A stretch of DNA of 64,000 bases from Chitinophagales bacterium. Lineage in GTDB: Bacteria > Bacteroidota > Bacteroidia > Chitinophagales > UBA10324. Of this stretch, positions 24,457 to 34,755 are shown one piece after another; positions within the stretch are counted from its first letter, which is position 1, and each line of letters starts with the position of its first letter. Both the position numbers and the translations under genes were made by a program. Where the stretch lies: contig JACDDS010000005.1 in assembly GCA_013816805.1 (NCBI GenBank), positions 62,001 to 126,000 of the forward strand, in the 5' to 3' direction. The notes under the pieces were generated by a model. The model saw only the letters and a list, made by a program, of their open reading frames with translations. It was not told the DNA's origin and did not search any database.

Positions 24457-26904
24457 TTATGTTTCCGCCTCTGCATTTATTTGCTCAGCCGGACTTTTTT
24501 GAAGAGCTATGTCCAGCACATCCAGCATATTATCAACATAACGAAAAGTTAGCCCTTTTATAAATTCTGCGTTAATTTCCAAAACATCCTTTTCATTCAT
24601 TTTACACAAAAGAATTTCAGTCATGCCTGCGCGTTTTGCAGCAAGAATTTTTTCTTTAATACCACCTACCGGAAGCACTTTTCCCCGTAACGTTATTTCA
24701 CCGGTCATTGCCAGATATTTCTTCACTTTCCTTCCGCTGAATGCGGAGGCAATGGAGGTGAGCATTGTTACTCCGGCAGAAGGTCCGTCTTTTGGTATAG
24801 CACCCTCCGGCACGTGTATATGAATATCTCTTTCTTCAAAAGTTTCTACTGTGGTTCCAATATAGTCTGCGTGCGATTTAATGAATGTTAACGCTGTTGA
24901 TGCAGATTCCTTCATTACATCTCCCAGATTACCGGTAAGCTTCAGATTTCCTTTTCCTTTGCTTAGTAGTGTTTCTACATAAAGAATCTCACCTCCAACG
25001 GACGTCCAGGCAAGACCCACTGCCACACCCGAAGGATTGTCTTCAGCATACATTTCATTATCAAACCGTTTAATGCCAAGAATACGTTTTACATCTTCAC
25101 TGGTGAGGGAAGCATTCCTGCGTTCATTTAACGCTACATCTTTTGCAATGGAACGCATTATTGAAGCAAGCTTACGGTCCAGTTCACGGACACCTGATTC
25201 CCTTGTATAATCACTAATAATTTGCTGAAGAACATCTTTTGAAAGATGAACATGCTTTGATTTAAGCCCGTGCGCCTCCCTCTGCTTAGGAATAAGGTGA
25301 CGCTCGGCTATCTCAATCTTTTCTTCTACGCTGTATCCGCTTATCTCTATTACCTCCATGCGGTCCCGAAGGGCCGGCTGAATAGTGCTTAAGGAATTAG
25401 CCGTAGCAATAAACAACACCTTAGATAGATCGTAATCCAGTTCTACGTACTGATCGTAAAAGGCAATATTTTGTTCAGGATCTAACACTTCCAATAAAGC
25501 GGAGGATGGATCGCCACGAAAATCTGTTCCAACCTTATCTATTTCGTCCAGCATAAACACAGGGTTGGAAGTCTGTGCCTTTTTCAAAGATTGAATAATT
25601 CTTCCCGGCATGGCTCCAATGTATGTTTTCCGGTGGCCACGAATTTCAGCTTCATCGTGAAGCCCGCCAAGGGACATGCGTACATATTTTCTGTTTAGTG
25701 CCTTGGCAATAGATTTTCCAAGAGATGTTTTACCGACACCGGGCGCGCCAACAAAACATAAAATAGGAGATTTCATATCTCCCTTCAGCTTTAAAACGGC
25801 AAGATATTCAAGGATACGATCCTTCACCTTTTCGAGACCATAGTGGTCCTGGTCCAAAATTTTCTTTGCCCGCCGCAAATCAAATTTATCTTTAGTATGA
25901 AAGCCCCATGGTAAATCCAGGAGTAGCTCCAGGTAGTTAAGAATAACGGAATGCTCAGCAGCGGCCGGATTCATGCGCTGCAATTTTGCAAGCTCCTTAT
26001 CGAAATGATCGCCTACAGGTTTGCTCCATTTTTTTTTACCAGCGCGATCCCTTAAATTCTTTATTTCCTTTTCGGTGGAATCCGTGGATCCTAATTCTTC
26101 CTGTATCGTTTTTAACTGTTGCTGCAGAAAATAATCCTTCTGCTGCTTTTCTATATCAGAGCGAACCTTATTTTGGATTTTGTTTTTTAATTCGAGCATC
26201 TGTATCTCAGACTCAAGGTGCATCAATACGGCCTGGGCACGTTCCTTCAGATCATTCTGTTCCAGAATTTTCTGCTTATCTTTAATATCAATGGAAAGAT
26301 TATTCGCAATAAAATTTATTAGAAAAGATGGAGAATCTATATTGCGAAGCATAATATTGGCTTCCGTTGGAATATTGGGTGAAAGATGTATTACCTGACC
26401 CGCCATTTCCCGTAAAGACTGAATTACCGCTTCAAATTGTTTATCATCACCGGCAGAAATCTCAGTGAGCATGTCTATAGATGATTTAAAGAAAGGCTCG
26501 GTAGCAACACATTCTTTAGTGATAAACCGAACTTTCCCCTGAAGAATAGCGGTTGTGCTTCCATCAGGCATTTTTAGCATTTTAAGAATCTTAGCCATTG
26601 TGCCTACAGAATATAAATCCCCAAACTGCGGCTCTTCTACCATGGCATCCTTTTGCGCCAAAACACCCACAAACCGATCTGCATTGTAAGCTTCTCTTAC
26701 TGCTTTAATAGATTTATCCCTGCCTATAGTAATTGGTATTACTACACCCGGAAACAAAACTGTATTCCTCAAAGGCAGAATTGGAATTATATCTGCAAAA
26801 ATTTCTTTCTTCCCGTCTCCATCTTCTTCAAGTGTAATCAGGGGCATAAATTCAATATCTTCTTCCATACCCTGCAATTGAATTCTTAATTTCTGTTGAT
26901 TCAT
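24457..26904 (-). CDS. lon: ATP-dependent Lon protease
   Basis: Heat-shock AAA+ serine protease that degrades misfolded and regulatory proteins. N-terminal LON substrate domain at about 40-240 ([20 protein letters not shown]), coiled-coil linker ([11 protein letters not shown]), AAA+ domain with Walker [10 protein letters not shown] near 385, Walker [10 protein letters not shown] and the sensor ATANS, and a proteolytic domain with the catalytic Ser in [11 protein letters not shown] near 709 and the catalytic Lys in [14 protein letters not shown] near 752. The 815 residues match the LonA family. A perfect 9-9-9 palindrome sits 25-51 bases upstream of the start and may be its operator. Confidence 0.97.
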   Translation of the reverse strand: MNQQKLRIQLQGMEEDIEFMPLITLEEDGDGKKEIFADIIPILPLRNTVLFPGVVIPITIGRDKSIKAVREAYNADRFVGVLAQKDAMVEEPQFGDLYSVGTMAKILKMLKMPDGSTTAILQGKVRFITKECVATEPFFKSSIDMLTEISAGDDKQFEAVIQSLREMAGQVIHLSPNIPTEANIMLRNIDSPSFLINFIANNLSIDIKDKQKILEQNDLKERAQAVLMHLESEIQMLELKNKIQNKVRSDIEKQQKDYFLQQQLKTIQEELGSTDSTEKEIKNLRDRAGKKKWSKPVGDHFDKELAKLQRMNPAAAEHSVILNYLELLLDLPWGFHTKDKFDLRRAKKILDQDHYGLEKVKDRILEYLAVLKLKGDMKSPILCFVGAPGVGKTSLGKSIAKALNRKYVRMSLGGLHDEAEIRGHRKTYIGAMPGRIIQSLKKAQTSNPVFMLDEIDKVGTDFRGDPSSALLEVLDPEQNIAFYDQYVELDYDLSKVLFIATANSLSTIQPALRDRMEVIEISGYSVEEKIEIAERHLIPKQREAHGLKSKHVHLSKDVLQQIISDYTRESGVRELDRKLASIMRSIAKDVALNERRNASLTSEDVKRILGIKRFDNEMYAEDNPSGVAVGLAWTSVGGEILYVETLLSKGKGNLKLTGNLGDVMKESASTALTFIKSHADYIGTTVETFEERDIHIHVPEGAIPKDGPSAGVTMLTSIASAFSGRKVKKYLAMTGEITLRGKVLPVGGIKEKILAAKRAGMTEILLCKMNEKDVLEINAEFIKGLTFRYVDNMLDVLDIALQKSPAEQINAEAET

Positions 26905-26928
26905 TATAATAATTTAAAATTTATAATC

Positions 26929-26955
26929 TGCAGCATTAAGTAATAGAATGCTGCA
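26929..26955. promoter_or_regulatory. 9-9-9 inverted repeat in front of lon (possible operator)
   Basis: TGCAGCATT and AATGCTGCA, nine-base perfect arms, separated by a nine-base spacer. This is the geometry of the CIRCE heat-shock operator (nine-base arms, nine-base gap), although the arm sequence is different. It lies 25 bases before the lon start codon, where a repressor would block transcription or an RNA hairpin would sit in the leader. Confidence 0.5.
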
Positions 26956-27336
26956 ATTAAAATACAAATGGTATCGTGTAAAGCCACCGAACGCTGCCAT
27001 GTGTCAAATATCCCGCCATCAGAAATTTAAAAGTGAATTCAGGAGATCTATTGACAGAATGAATGTAAATCTACTTCCTTATAAGACAAGTCGGCCTAAG
27101 GAATGAAATTTTGGCTATTTTCAATATTATTTGTGCTATGTATTGCGACAACATTCAATAACATGCAACTCCTAATCATTTCTGTTTCGTAATATATTGA
27201 TCGAAAGAAGTATTGATTATCTGCCTGCCTTTGGTTTCTGTTGGAACACTATTAAAATCTTTGACCACTGTAAAACAATTGACCATCTATATATTATAAC
27301 TAATTGGTAATTTCAATATTGGAAAATTTGAACCCT
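26956..27336. other. Intergenic region between lon and the T9SS protein
   Basis: About 380 AT-rich bases with no supportable gene on either strand. It must include the divergent promoters of lon and the sorting-domain gene. No exact TAnnTTTG box with a -33 partner is evident, and I see no RNA gene. Confidence 0.4.
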
Positions 27337-29069
27337 ATGAAACCTATATTGTCTTTCCGGCCCCTGGTTTTTATTCTTTGTACATTTCTATCACTCAATG
27401 GATTTGCCCAGCAATTACAATGGGCTCAATATGCTGGTGGCATCAATAGTGATTACATCGAGGAAATAGCAGTAGATCATCATGGTAATATCATAATCAG
27501 TGGTGCGACCAACTCAAAGGGAATTGCCACTAATGGCGCCTATCAGTCAGTAAAATCACTTGGAAATGATTTTTTTATTTCAAAATACCGAAGTAACGGA
27601 ACGCTTGTCTGGTGTACTTACTACGGAGGTAATGACAGTGATTATCCTTTTACTATGACATTAGATAAAGATGATAACATTTATATTGGAGGAGAAACTA
27701 AAAGCACTGATGTATCATCAACAAATGCTTATCAAACAACTATTGCAGGTAATTTCGATGCCCTGCTTGTAAAATTCGATTCTTCCGGAAACCGCATGTG
27801 GGCAACCTATTTTGGTGGCGACGGGAAAGAGCAGTTATTATGTTGTGCTACCGATGACCTGGGTAATATTTTTATAGGCGGATTAACTATAAGCAGTATA
27901 AACATATCCACTCCGGGTAGCTTTCAACCTATATATGGAGGCGGAGAAGGTGATGCATTCCTTGCGAAATTTAACTCTGCAGGGGCTATTCAATGGGCAA
28001 CTTATTATGGCGGAACGCTTGATGACCGGTTTCATGGAATGGACATCGACGATGCCGGCAACGTGATTGTTAGTGGCACTACGTCCAGCAAAAATGGTAT
28101 CTCTTCTCCGGGTGCCTTTCAGGTAAATCACGGTGGGGCTAACGATGCGTTTCTTGTGAAGTTTGCCAACAGCGGATCAAGGATTTGGGGAACCTATTAT
28201 GGTAAAAATGGAACAGAACGTGGAAGGGAATGCTGTGTTGACAATTCGAACACATTTACTTTACAGGGTTTACTACCAGCGATTCTCTGATGGCCACACC
28301 AGGTGCCTATCAATACTATAAAAGTAAAGGTTCCAATGATTCGGGTAAGGTATACGATGTTTTTTTGGCAGAATTTTCCTCATCAGGAATACTTATGTGG
28401 GGAACTTATTACGGTGGTAAAGAGAATGAAACACCCCGTGGCGTGGAATGGCACAATGGGCTCGTCGGTATATCCGGGTTAACAAGAAGCACTACTAAAA
28501 TTGCCACCAGCAATGCCATTCAGCCTGATATTGCCGGAGGCACTGATGCATACCTGGCTGTATTTTCTTATAATGGCAACCTCTTGTGGGCTACATACTA
28601 CGGAGGCCCGAAGGATGAAACGACGGGGCATGGATATGGACCAAATATTGATTTCGATGGCCCAGGAAATCTGACATTTGCATTAAGCACTTTCAGCGAT
28701 AGCCTTCCTTCTCTAAACGCTTTTCACTCTTCAGGCACTGAACATCCTGACGGTATGTTTGGAATCATTTCTGATGGATTAATGAAGCAATCAGCAGCCG
28801 CTAAACCTGCTGAAGAACTTTCACTTATGGTTTATCCGAACCCTGTTCGCGATATCCTTACCTTTTCTTTTCGCAACAGCAATGGGGTAAAAGCGATTAT
28901 TAATATAGTTGATTTAACAGGAAGAATTATAATTGAAAGTAAAGCATACATTACAGATAGTGAAGGTGCAGTTATGGTATCTACTGCTGATTTATTGCCG
29001 GGTACATACATTGCATTTCTACTTTTACCTGATGGAGAAATTGTTCGCACAAAGTTTCAGAAATACTGA
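27337..29069 (+). pseudogene. SBBP-repeat T9SS-exported protein interrupted by one frameshift
   Basis: From the ATG at 27337 there is a signal peptide (MKPILSFRPLVFILCTFL, ending NGFAQ) and a series of SBBP-type propeller repeats (WAQYAGGINSDYIEEIAVD; WATYFGGDGKEQLL; WATYYGGTLDDRFHGMDIDD; WGTYYGKNGTERG). The frame stops at 28290. The same repeat pattern resumes in the -1 frame, from GGG at 28266 (GFTTSDSLMATPGAYQ), and ends with a complete sorting domain (MVYPNPVRDILTFSF; LLPGTYIAFLLLPDGE; KFQKY). Joined, the protein is about 577 residues. The break falls on G-GGT-TTA, so it is a one-base deletion, a sequencing error or, less likely, programmed frameshifting. Confidence 0.8.
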
Positions 29070-29204
29070 TTTGTTGACTTTACTTTTTTTCAACCAAAAT
29101 TGTATCCTCTTTCTATTGTGAATAGCCTATTGCATTCCGGTGAATAAAAGCTAACCTGTTCGTATGCATAATATTAAATGCTTAGGTATTGATCAAATTC
29201 AGCG

Positions 29205-29630
29205 ATGAGCTCTGATACTTCAATTAAAATCAAATCACTGATTGAACTATTTGAAGTTCTTCCTGAAACTGAAAGAATTATTATAGATGTTTTAAGGCAA
29301 ATCATACTTGAAAACCTACCGAATACTTGCCGGGAAAAAATTTCTTACAATGTTCCCTTTTTTTATGGCAACAAGGGTATTTGTATTATCTGGCCCTCCT
29401 TCATACCCCGGGGAGGAATTAAAGAAGGAGTATTATTAGGGTTTTGGCATGGTAATAAGCTTCGCGATTCAGATCATTACCTTACCCATGGTAACAATAA
29501 GCACATATTTTATAAGATATATAAATCTGCTGAAGAAATTGATGAATACGCTATAATAAAACTATTGAAGGAGGCGGTAAGCTTAGATGAATCTTTTACT
29601 AATACCCGCAGAATGGTTTTAAAAACCTGA
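29205..29630 (+). CDS. DUF1801 (YdhG-like) protein
   Basis: A 141-residue cytoplasmic protein with the DUF1801 pattern: LPETERIIIDVLRQIILENLP, then CREKISYNVPFFYGNKGICIIWP, GVLLGFWHGNKLRD and an acidic/basic C-terminal helix pair (IIKLLKEAVSLDES). The fold is related to the YdhG family and its biochemical role is unknown. It is a single-gene unit with no clear promoter box. Confidence 0.8.
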   Translation: MSSDTSIKIKSLIELFEVLPETERIIIDVLRQIILENLPNTCREKISYNVPFFYGNKGICIIWPSFIPRGGIKEGVLLGFWHGNKLRDSDHYLTHGNNKHIFYKIYKSAEEIDEYAIIKLLKEAVSLDESFTNTRRMVLKT

Positions 29631-29799
29631 GGATCTTAGCCCCTATCATTTAATGGAACAGTTATCAGGATATTACCATACAATCATTTGAAATAAGTTA
29701 AATTTTTCAAAAATTTACAGTTCCGTGATTATTTAATAATCTATTAAAATTATTTTTACCAAATTCTGCATTAATTAATATTCTCAAAAAATCTTACGC

Positions 29800-30948
29800 A
29801 TGAACAAACAAAACAAATTTTCAACTTTCGCAGTTATTGTTGCTGTAACATTAGCATTATCTTCATGTACAAAAAATGAAGATTTAACTACCAATTCATC
29901 ATATGCTGATCGGTCAGCTGATGTAACAGCTCAACAGGAAGGGTACATGTACACTATGAGTAATGAACCCACCAACAAAATTTTAATTTATAAGCAGCTT
30001 TCTGATGGAACATTAAGTTCGATGGGATCAATGGTAACCGGAGGAATGGGAAGCGGTACAGGATTAGGTACTCAGGGTGCTGTGATACTAGATGATAATC
30101 ATCAATGGCTTTATGCAGTTAACGCAGGCGATAATACCATTTCTTCACTCCAGGTACATGCCGATGGCAGTCTTTCTTCAGCTAAAACTGTAAATTCAGA
30201 GGGGTTTCTGCCAGTTAGCCTAACAGTGCACGGTAACTGGTTATATGCAGTTAACGGTGGCACTTCAACCATCGCAGGGTTTATGATTGGAACAGATGGC
30301 TCATTAACATATATCCATGGCTCCAATCTATCATTAAGCGCTCCTAATGCAGAGCCCGGAGAAATTAAATTTAGCCCTGATGGCAAAGTGGTTTATGTTA
30401 CTGAAAAAGCAACTAATACGATAACCTCATATATTATAGATGACCATGGGGTTGCGGGTCATCCTAAATTTACTCCTTCAACGGGCGATACTCCTTTTGG
30501 CTTTGATTTTTCAGGTGAAAACTACATGATTGTATCGGACGCATTCGGTGGTGCAGATAATCAGGGGGCCGCCACATCTTACGCCATTGATAATTCAGGA
30601 ACTGTATCAACAATAAATGGTCCTTTGAAAAATGGACAAACTGCTCCTTGCTGGGTGGTAATTACGAGAAACGGGCAATATGCCTTTACATCAAATACTA
30701 ACAATAATACTATTTCTGTTTATGAAGTTATGCCCGATGGCACTATACGCAGACAGGCGCCACGTGCTGCTACAACTGATGACGCGCCTATTGACATATG
30801 TCTCAGCTCTAATAATCATTATTTGTATGTCGTGAATCAAATAGGTCATACCATTGGTGAATATAAAGTTGCTGCAGGTGGAAGGCTTAACCTAATAGCC
30901 AAAATTTCAGGCATTCCAGATTTTACTACAGGATTAGCAGGTTTCTAA
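29800..30948 (+). CDS. Beta-propeller lactonase-family lipoprotein
   Basis: Signal with lipobox (ALSSC at about 20-24), then a seven-bladed propeller of the 6-phosphogluconolactonase/3-carboxymuconate cyclase-like type. Blades contain the repeating phrases YAVNAGDNTISSLQVHADGSL, YAVNGGTSTIAGFMIGTDGSL, VYVTEKATNTITSYIIDDHG, AFTSNTNNNTISVYEVMPDGTI and YVVNQIGHTIGEYKV. A short Gly/Met linker (GSMVTGGMGSGTGLG) lies near residue 80. It is probably outer-membrane anchored and exposed to periplasm or surface. Enzyme activity is not certain, since many family members are binding propellers. An intrinsic terminator follows directly. Confidence 0.82.
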   Translation: MNKQNKFSTFAVIVAVTLALSSCTKNEDLTTNSSYADRSADVTAQQEGYMYTMSNEPTNKILIYKQLSDGTLSSMGSMVTGGMGSGTGLGTQGAVILDDNHQWLYAVNAGDNTISSLQVHADGSLSSAKTVNSEGFLPVSLTVHGNWLYAVNGGTSTIAGFMIGTDGSLTYIHGSNLSLSAPNAEPGEIKFSPDGKVVYVTEKATNTITSYIIDDHGVAGHPKFTPSTGDTPFGFDFSGENYMIVSDAFGGADNQGAATSYAIDNSGTVSTINGPLKNGQTAPCWVVITRNGQYAFTSNTNNNTISVYEVMPDGTIRRQAPRAATTDDAPIDICLSSNNHYLYVVNQIGHTIGEYKVAAGGRLNLIAKISGIPDFTTGLAGF

Positions 30949-30964
30949 GAATTTAAGCCATATC

Positions 30965-31001
30965 AAAAAACCCACACGACAGTTTATTGTGTGGGTTTTT
31001 T
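30965..31001 (+). terminator. Rho-independent terminator of the lactonase-family gene
   Basis: Arms AAAAAACCCACAC and GTGTGGGTTTTTT enclose an 11-base loop; the descending arm runs into nine T residues. A textbook intrinsic terminator 17 bases after the stop codon. Confidence 0.93.
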
Positions 31002-31106
31002 TTTGCAACGAGTATTCCTGCATGGGAATCAACAATGGTGATTATAGATGCCATTTGAAACGTAAGCTTTTGACGTCTTTAGTATATCCATTTGTTCCCG
31101 CTTTAT

Positions 31107-31114
31107 TATATTTG
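31107..31114 (+). promoter_or_regulatory. -7 promoter box for the outer-membrane protein pair
   Basis: TATATTTG fits TAnnTTTG, 17 bases before the ATG at 31132. A TTTG at 31091 is too close for a standard -33 element, so the upstream element is unclear. Confidence 0.4.
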
Positions 31115-31131
31115 AAATCCAATACTTATGA

Positions 31132-31950
31132 ATGAAGAAACTCCTTCTTCTGATAATTTCCGTTTGTTATTTTAATTTTCAGCTTTTTGCGTCTGGTGAA
31201 CCGCTAAGCGTTGGCGGGAGAAATGCGGCCATGGGCAATGCTTCTGTGACACTTTCAGATGCTTTTTCCGTTTTTAACAACCAGGCAGGAATGGCTTTTT
31301 TGCAAGGATTTTCTGCAGGGCTTTTTACTCAAAGGAACTTTGGAATAAGTGAATTAAGCTTCAGCGCGGGTGGGGTAACCTTGCCTACTAAGTCCGGAGT
31401 ATTCGGATTGAGTGCAGGTTATTTTGGCTTTAGCGGATATAATGAAAAGAAAGCAGGGCTTGCTTATTCAAGATTGTTCGGCAGTAAAATTTCAGGTGGA
31501 ATTCAGATTGATTATTTAGGCACTTCCATTTCAGAATATGGGAATGCTTCAGCTTTTACCTTTGAGGCAGGGCTAATAGTAAAGGTTTCAGATCATTTTA
31601 CTACCGGAGCGCATGTGTTTAATCCGGTACGGATAAATTCAGGATTTGCCAATGAAAAAATTCCGACCACGTTCAATCTCGGTGTATCCTATGCGCCTAA
31701 TTCAAAAGTGCTGATCGCTTCGGAGATTGCAAAGGACATAGATTTTCCTGTCCATTTCCGCGCAGGTATTGAATACCAGGTAATAGAAGTTTTGTATTTA
31801 AGAGCAGGAATTGAAACGAAGCCTTCTCAGTATACCTTCGGTTTCGGAATTAATCTGGATCAACTGAAGATTGATTTTGCATCCTCTTATCACCCTGTGC
31901 TTGGAGTAACTCCGCAGATTTCTTTAAGCTATACTTTTGGAAAACATTAA
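31132..31950 (+). CDS. Outer-membrane beta-barrel protein (PorV/FadL-like pattern)
   Basis: Signal peptide at 1-20 (MKKLLLLIISVCYFNFQLFA). The mature start GRNAAMGNASVTLSDAFSVFNNQAGMAFLQ follows the 'RxAGMGGAxVAxxDAxxxxxNPAGL' pattern of PorV, UPF0164 and FadL-like barrels. The rest is amphipathic strands (GVFGLSAGYFGFSGYN; SGGIQIDYLG; YTFGFGINLDQLKIDFASSYHP) ending in SLSYTFGKH, with aromatic strand ends. Its function is unknown; PorV-like proteins act as shuttles in T9SS, but this one cannot be called PorV. The barrel/helix-hairpin-helix gene follows after 24 bases. Confidence 0.72.
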   Translation: MKKLLLLIISVCYFNFQLFASGEPLSVGGRNAAMGNASVTLSDAFSVFNNQAGMAFLQGFSAGLFTQRNFGISELSFSAGGVTLPTKSGVFGLSAGYFGFSGYNEKKAGLAYSRLFGSKISGGIQIDYLGTSISEYGNASAFTFEAGLIVKVSDHFTTGAHVFNPVRINSGFANEKIPTTFNLGVSYAPNSKVLIASEIAKDIDFPVHFRAGIEYQVIEVLYLRAGIETKPSQYTFGFGINLDQLKIDFASSYHPVLGVTPQISLSYTFGKH

Positions 31951-31974
31951 AATAAGGTTATCAGGAAGAATAGT

Positions 31975-34158
31975 ATGAAGAAGCAGCTTACAAATTTATT
32001 TTTCCCTGGTGGAACCAAACCCGTATTAAATATCAACCGATCCGGCAAAGCACTTAGAAATACCTTTTTGAAAACAATTTATCTTGTTCAATTCCTTTTA
32101 TATTTTCTTATATTTTTCCAACCCGGCCATTTGTATTCGCAGGTTACTCAACCTGAATCCGAGCAAAAAAAGGAGGACCTCTTAGAGCAAACAACAGAGC
32201 GGGATGAAAGTCGCAAGTTTGATTATGAGAATTTAGTAGATCTTGAAACGCGTCTTATTGCACATCCCATTGATTTAAATACTGCATCACGCGATGAGCT
32301 GCAGCAGCTCGCCGATCTCCGGCTGCTTACCGATATCCAGATTAATGCACTTATAAATTATCGTGATCACCTTGGCCCTTTTATGACCATTTATGAATTG
32401 CAGGCAGTTCCTTACCTGAGTAACCAGGATATCAAAAGCATTCTGCCACTGGTTTCTGTAAATGCAGCAAATTCTGAAAATAAAATTACGCTTCGTAAAT
32501 TACTATTCGATGGGGATTACACGCTCCTGGTTCGTGGAAACAGGATTTTAGAAGAATCAAAAGGTTATACTCCGCCTGATTCATCATCAATAACAAGATA
32601 CCTGGGAAGTCCGTGGGATCTCTATTTGAGGTACCGATATAGCTATGCCGGAAAGCTATCTTATGGCATCACTGCACAAAAAGATGCAGGAGAACAGTTT
32701 TTCAAAGCAAGCAACCCGTATGGATTTGATTTTTATTCTTATCACGTTTTTTATACAGGTTATAAATTAGTAAAATCAGTTGCGGTTGGCGATTACTCTT
32801 TAAAATTCGGGCAAGGGCTTATTACAGCCTCTGGTTTTGGTGCTGGCCTGAGCGGACAAGTGCTTAATATAAAGCTCGGCGGCAGAACACTGCGTGCCTA
32901 TACTTCTGTAAATGAGTTTAATTTTTTCAGAGGGGTTGCAGCCGTTATCGGCACACAGCACATCACCTTTACTCCATTTTTCTCATTCAAATATATTGAT
33001 GGAAATGTAGGGACGGTGGATACTCTTGCTGAAGACGTGTTTGTAACATCAGTTGGAGGGGATGGCTTTCACAGAACGGCTTCAGAAATTGCAGATAAGA
33101 ATACAGAGCATCAAACCGTTTTTGGGGGCAATGTAGATTTACACATGCATTCACTTACCATTGGTGCATCCGGAATTCAGACATTTTTAAGTACTCCTCT
33201 CCAACGTACTTATCAGCCATATAACCAATTTGATTTTAACGGCGACCGGCTGGCAGATGGTGCTGTTCATTATGATTGGGTTTACCACAATTTTAATCTG
33301 TTTGGAGAAGCGGCCATGAGCGATAATGGCGGAAAAGCTTTTCTGTCAGGATTATTAGTAAGCGTAGATCCGCGGGTTGATGTTTCGATACTTTACAGAA
33401 ATTATCAAAAGAATTTTCAATCTCTGTATGCAAATGCATTTGCAGAAGGGTCCACTCCGGCGAATGAAAAAGGAATTTTTACCGGAATCTCAGTTCGCCC
33501 TTTCCGAGGTTGGAAAGTGGATGCCTTCGCAGACATCTATACAAAATCCTGGCTTGATTACCAGATAGATGCCCCTTCGCACGGAAGCTCCTATTTTGCG
33601 CAGCTTACGTATGCCCCAAATAAGGTCTTGGAAATATATGCCCGCTGGAAAGATGTGACGAGACAAAAAAATTCCCCGTTAGATGACCAGTCTACTCATT
33701 ATCTTATTGATGTGCACAAGCAGAATTTCCGGTTAAATCTGTCCTATAAAGCATCTGCTGCACTTACATTGAAAAGCAGGGCAGAATGGTCAGTTGTCCC
33801 TCAGGAAGGGTTGGCAACCGCACATGGTTTCCTTGCCTTTCAGGATGTAATCTACCGAAGGCTTGGATCACCTGTTCAACTAACAGGGCGCTTTTGCATA
33901 TTTGATGTCGACAATTACGATGCACGGATTTATACTTACGAAAGTGATGTGCTTTACTCCTATTCCGTACCAGCATTCTTTTACCGTGGAACCAGAATGT
34001 ATTTTATGGTACGCTATTCTTTCCCGCATGATATTGATTTATGGATACGCGCAGCACAGACTTTTTATTCCAACCTAAATCCTATTGGAAGCGGATTAGA
34101 TGAAATTGATAAGCCTACTAAAAGTGACTTTACGGTTGAACTGCGATTCAGGTTTTAA
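31975..34158 (+). CDS. Helix-hairpin-helix domain fused to an outer-membrane beta-barrel
   Basis: N-terminal hydrophobic export signal at about 30-56 (FLKTIYLVQFLLYFLIFFQPG), then an acidic linker. A ComEA-like helix-hairpin-helix region lies at about 95-160 (DLNTASRDELQQLADLR; INALINYRDHLGPFMTIYEL; LSNQDIKSILPLV). The remaining 550 residues alternate hydrophobic and polar residues with strand-ending aromatics (LYLRYRYSYAGKLSYGITAQ; SLKFGQGLITASGFGAG; VPAFFYRGTRMYFMVRYSF; FTVELRFRF at the end), so an outer-membrane barrel is likely. The helix-hairpin-helix of ComEA binds DNA in the periplasm. A DNA-uptake or DNA-linked outer-membrane role is possible but unproven. Cotranscribed with the preceding barrel; four-base overlap with the convergent phosphodiesterase gene. 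Confidence 0.75.
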   Translation: MKKQLTNLFFPGGTKPVLNINRSGKALRNTFLKTIYLVQFLLYFLIFFQPGHLYSQVTQPESEQKKEDLLEQTTERDESRKFDYENLVDLETRLIAHPIDLNTASRDELQQLADLRLLTDIQINALINYRDHLGPFMTIYELQAVPYLSNQDIKSILPLVSVNAANSENKITLRKLLFDGDYTLLVRGNRILEESKGYTPPDSSSITRYLGSPWDLYLRYRYSYAGKLSYGITAQKDAGEQFFKASNPYGFDFYSYHVFYTGYKLVKSVAVGDYSLKFGQGLITASGFGAGLSGQVLNIKLGGRTLRAYTSVNEFNFFRGVAAVIGTQHITFTPFFSFKYIDGNVGTVDTLAEDVFVTSVGGDGFHRTASEIADKNTEHQTVFGGNVDLHMHSLTIGASGIQTFLSTPLQRTYQPYNQFDFNGDRLADGAVHYDWVYHNFNLFGEAAMSDNGGKAFLSGLLVSVDPRVDVSILYRNYQKNFQSLYANAFAEGSTPANEKGIFTGISVRPFRGWKVDAFADIYTKSWLDYQIDAPSHGSSYFAQLTYAPNKVLEIYARWKDVTRQKNSPLDDQSTHYLIDVHKQNFRLNLSYKASAALTLKSRAEWSVVPQEGLATAHGFLAFQDVIYRRLGSPVQLTGRFCIFDVDNYDARIYTYESDVLYSYSVPAFFYRGTRMYFMVRYSFPHDIDLWIRAAQTFYSNLNPIGSGLDEIDKPTKSDFTVELRFRF

Positions 34159-34673
34159 TTCTTTTTATTTAATAATTCCACTCTCTTTCCCAATTCAATT
34201 ATTTCCACATCGAAAATCCGTTTATAATCAATCTTCAATCTTATAATGGTTCTCATTTGATGAAATCCAAGCTTTCCGGCGGCTCCCGGATTTATATGAA
34301 GGAGGTTATTAATTTTCGGATCACGGATGATTTTTAATATATGGGAATGACCTGAAATAAACAGATCAGGCCGTATCAATTCAAGCTGATGTTTCACCTT
34401 AGGTTCATAACGACCAGGATAACCTCCAATGTGAGTAATAAAAACGTTTACTTCCTCACAAAAGAAATGTAAGCTTTGAGCAAACTTCCACCTGATATCG
34501 TGTCCGTCAATATTTCCAGAGACACCTTTCAATATCTTTTTTGCCTCTAAAGCTTCTGATACTCCTTTCCCGAAATCACCGGCGTGCCAGATCTCATCAC
34601 ATAAAGAAAAATTTTCCAGAACTGCAGAGTCAAGAAAACCATGTGTATCTGAAATTATTCCTATACACTTCAC
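34155..34673 (-). CDS. YfcE/MJ0936-family metallophosphodiesterase
   Basis: A 172-residue calcineurin-like phosphoesterase. The metal motifs are in order: GIISDTHG at about 5-12 (D-x-H), EIWHAGDFG near 31-39 (GD), VSGNIDGHD (GN..D) near 51-59, FITHIGGYPG with His, and FISGHSHI (GHSH) near 105-112. The family hydrolyses phosphodiesters such as cyclic nucleotides in vitro; the natural substrate is unknown. Cytoplasmic, no signal. The stop overlaps the stop of the helix-hairpin-helix gene by four bases. Confidence 0.92.
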   Translation of the reverse strand: MKCIGIISDTHGFLDSAVLENFSLCDEIWHAGDFGKGVSEALEAKKILKGVSGNIDGHDIRWKFAQSLHFFCEEVNVFITHIGGYPGRYEPKVKHQLELIRPDLFISGHSHILKIIRDPKINNLLHINPGAAGKLGFHQMRTIIRLKIDYKRIFDVEIIELGKRVELLNKKN

Positions 34674-34755
34674 AGGTTACAGGAAATATAAATTATATCG
34701 CGCAGTCTCAGTCCTGACATTTATTAAAAGAATAAAATTTATTGGAACAACCCAT

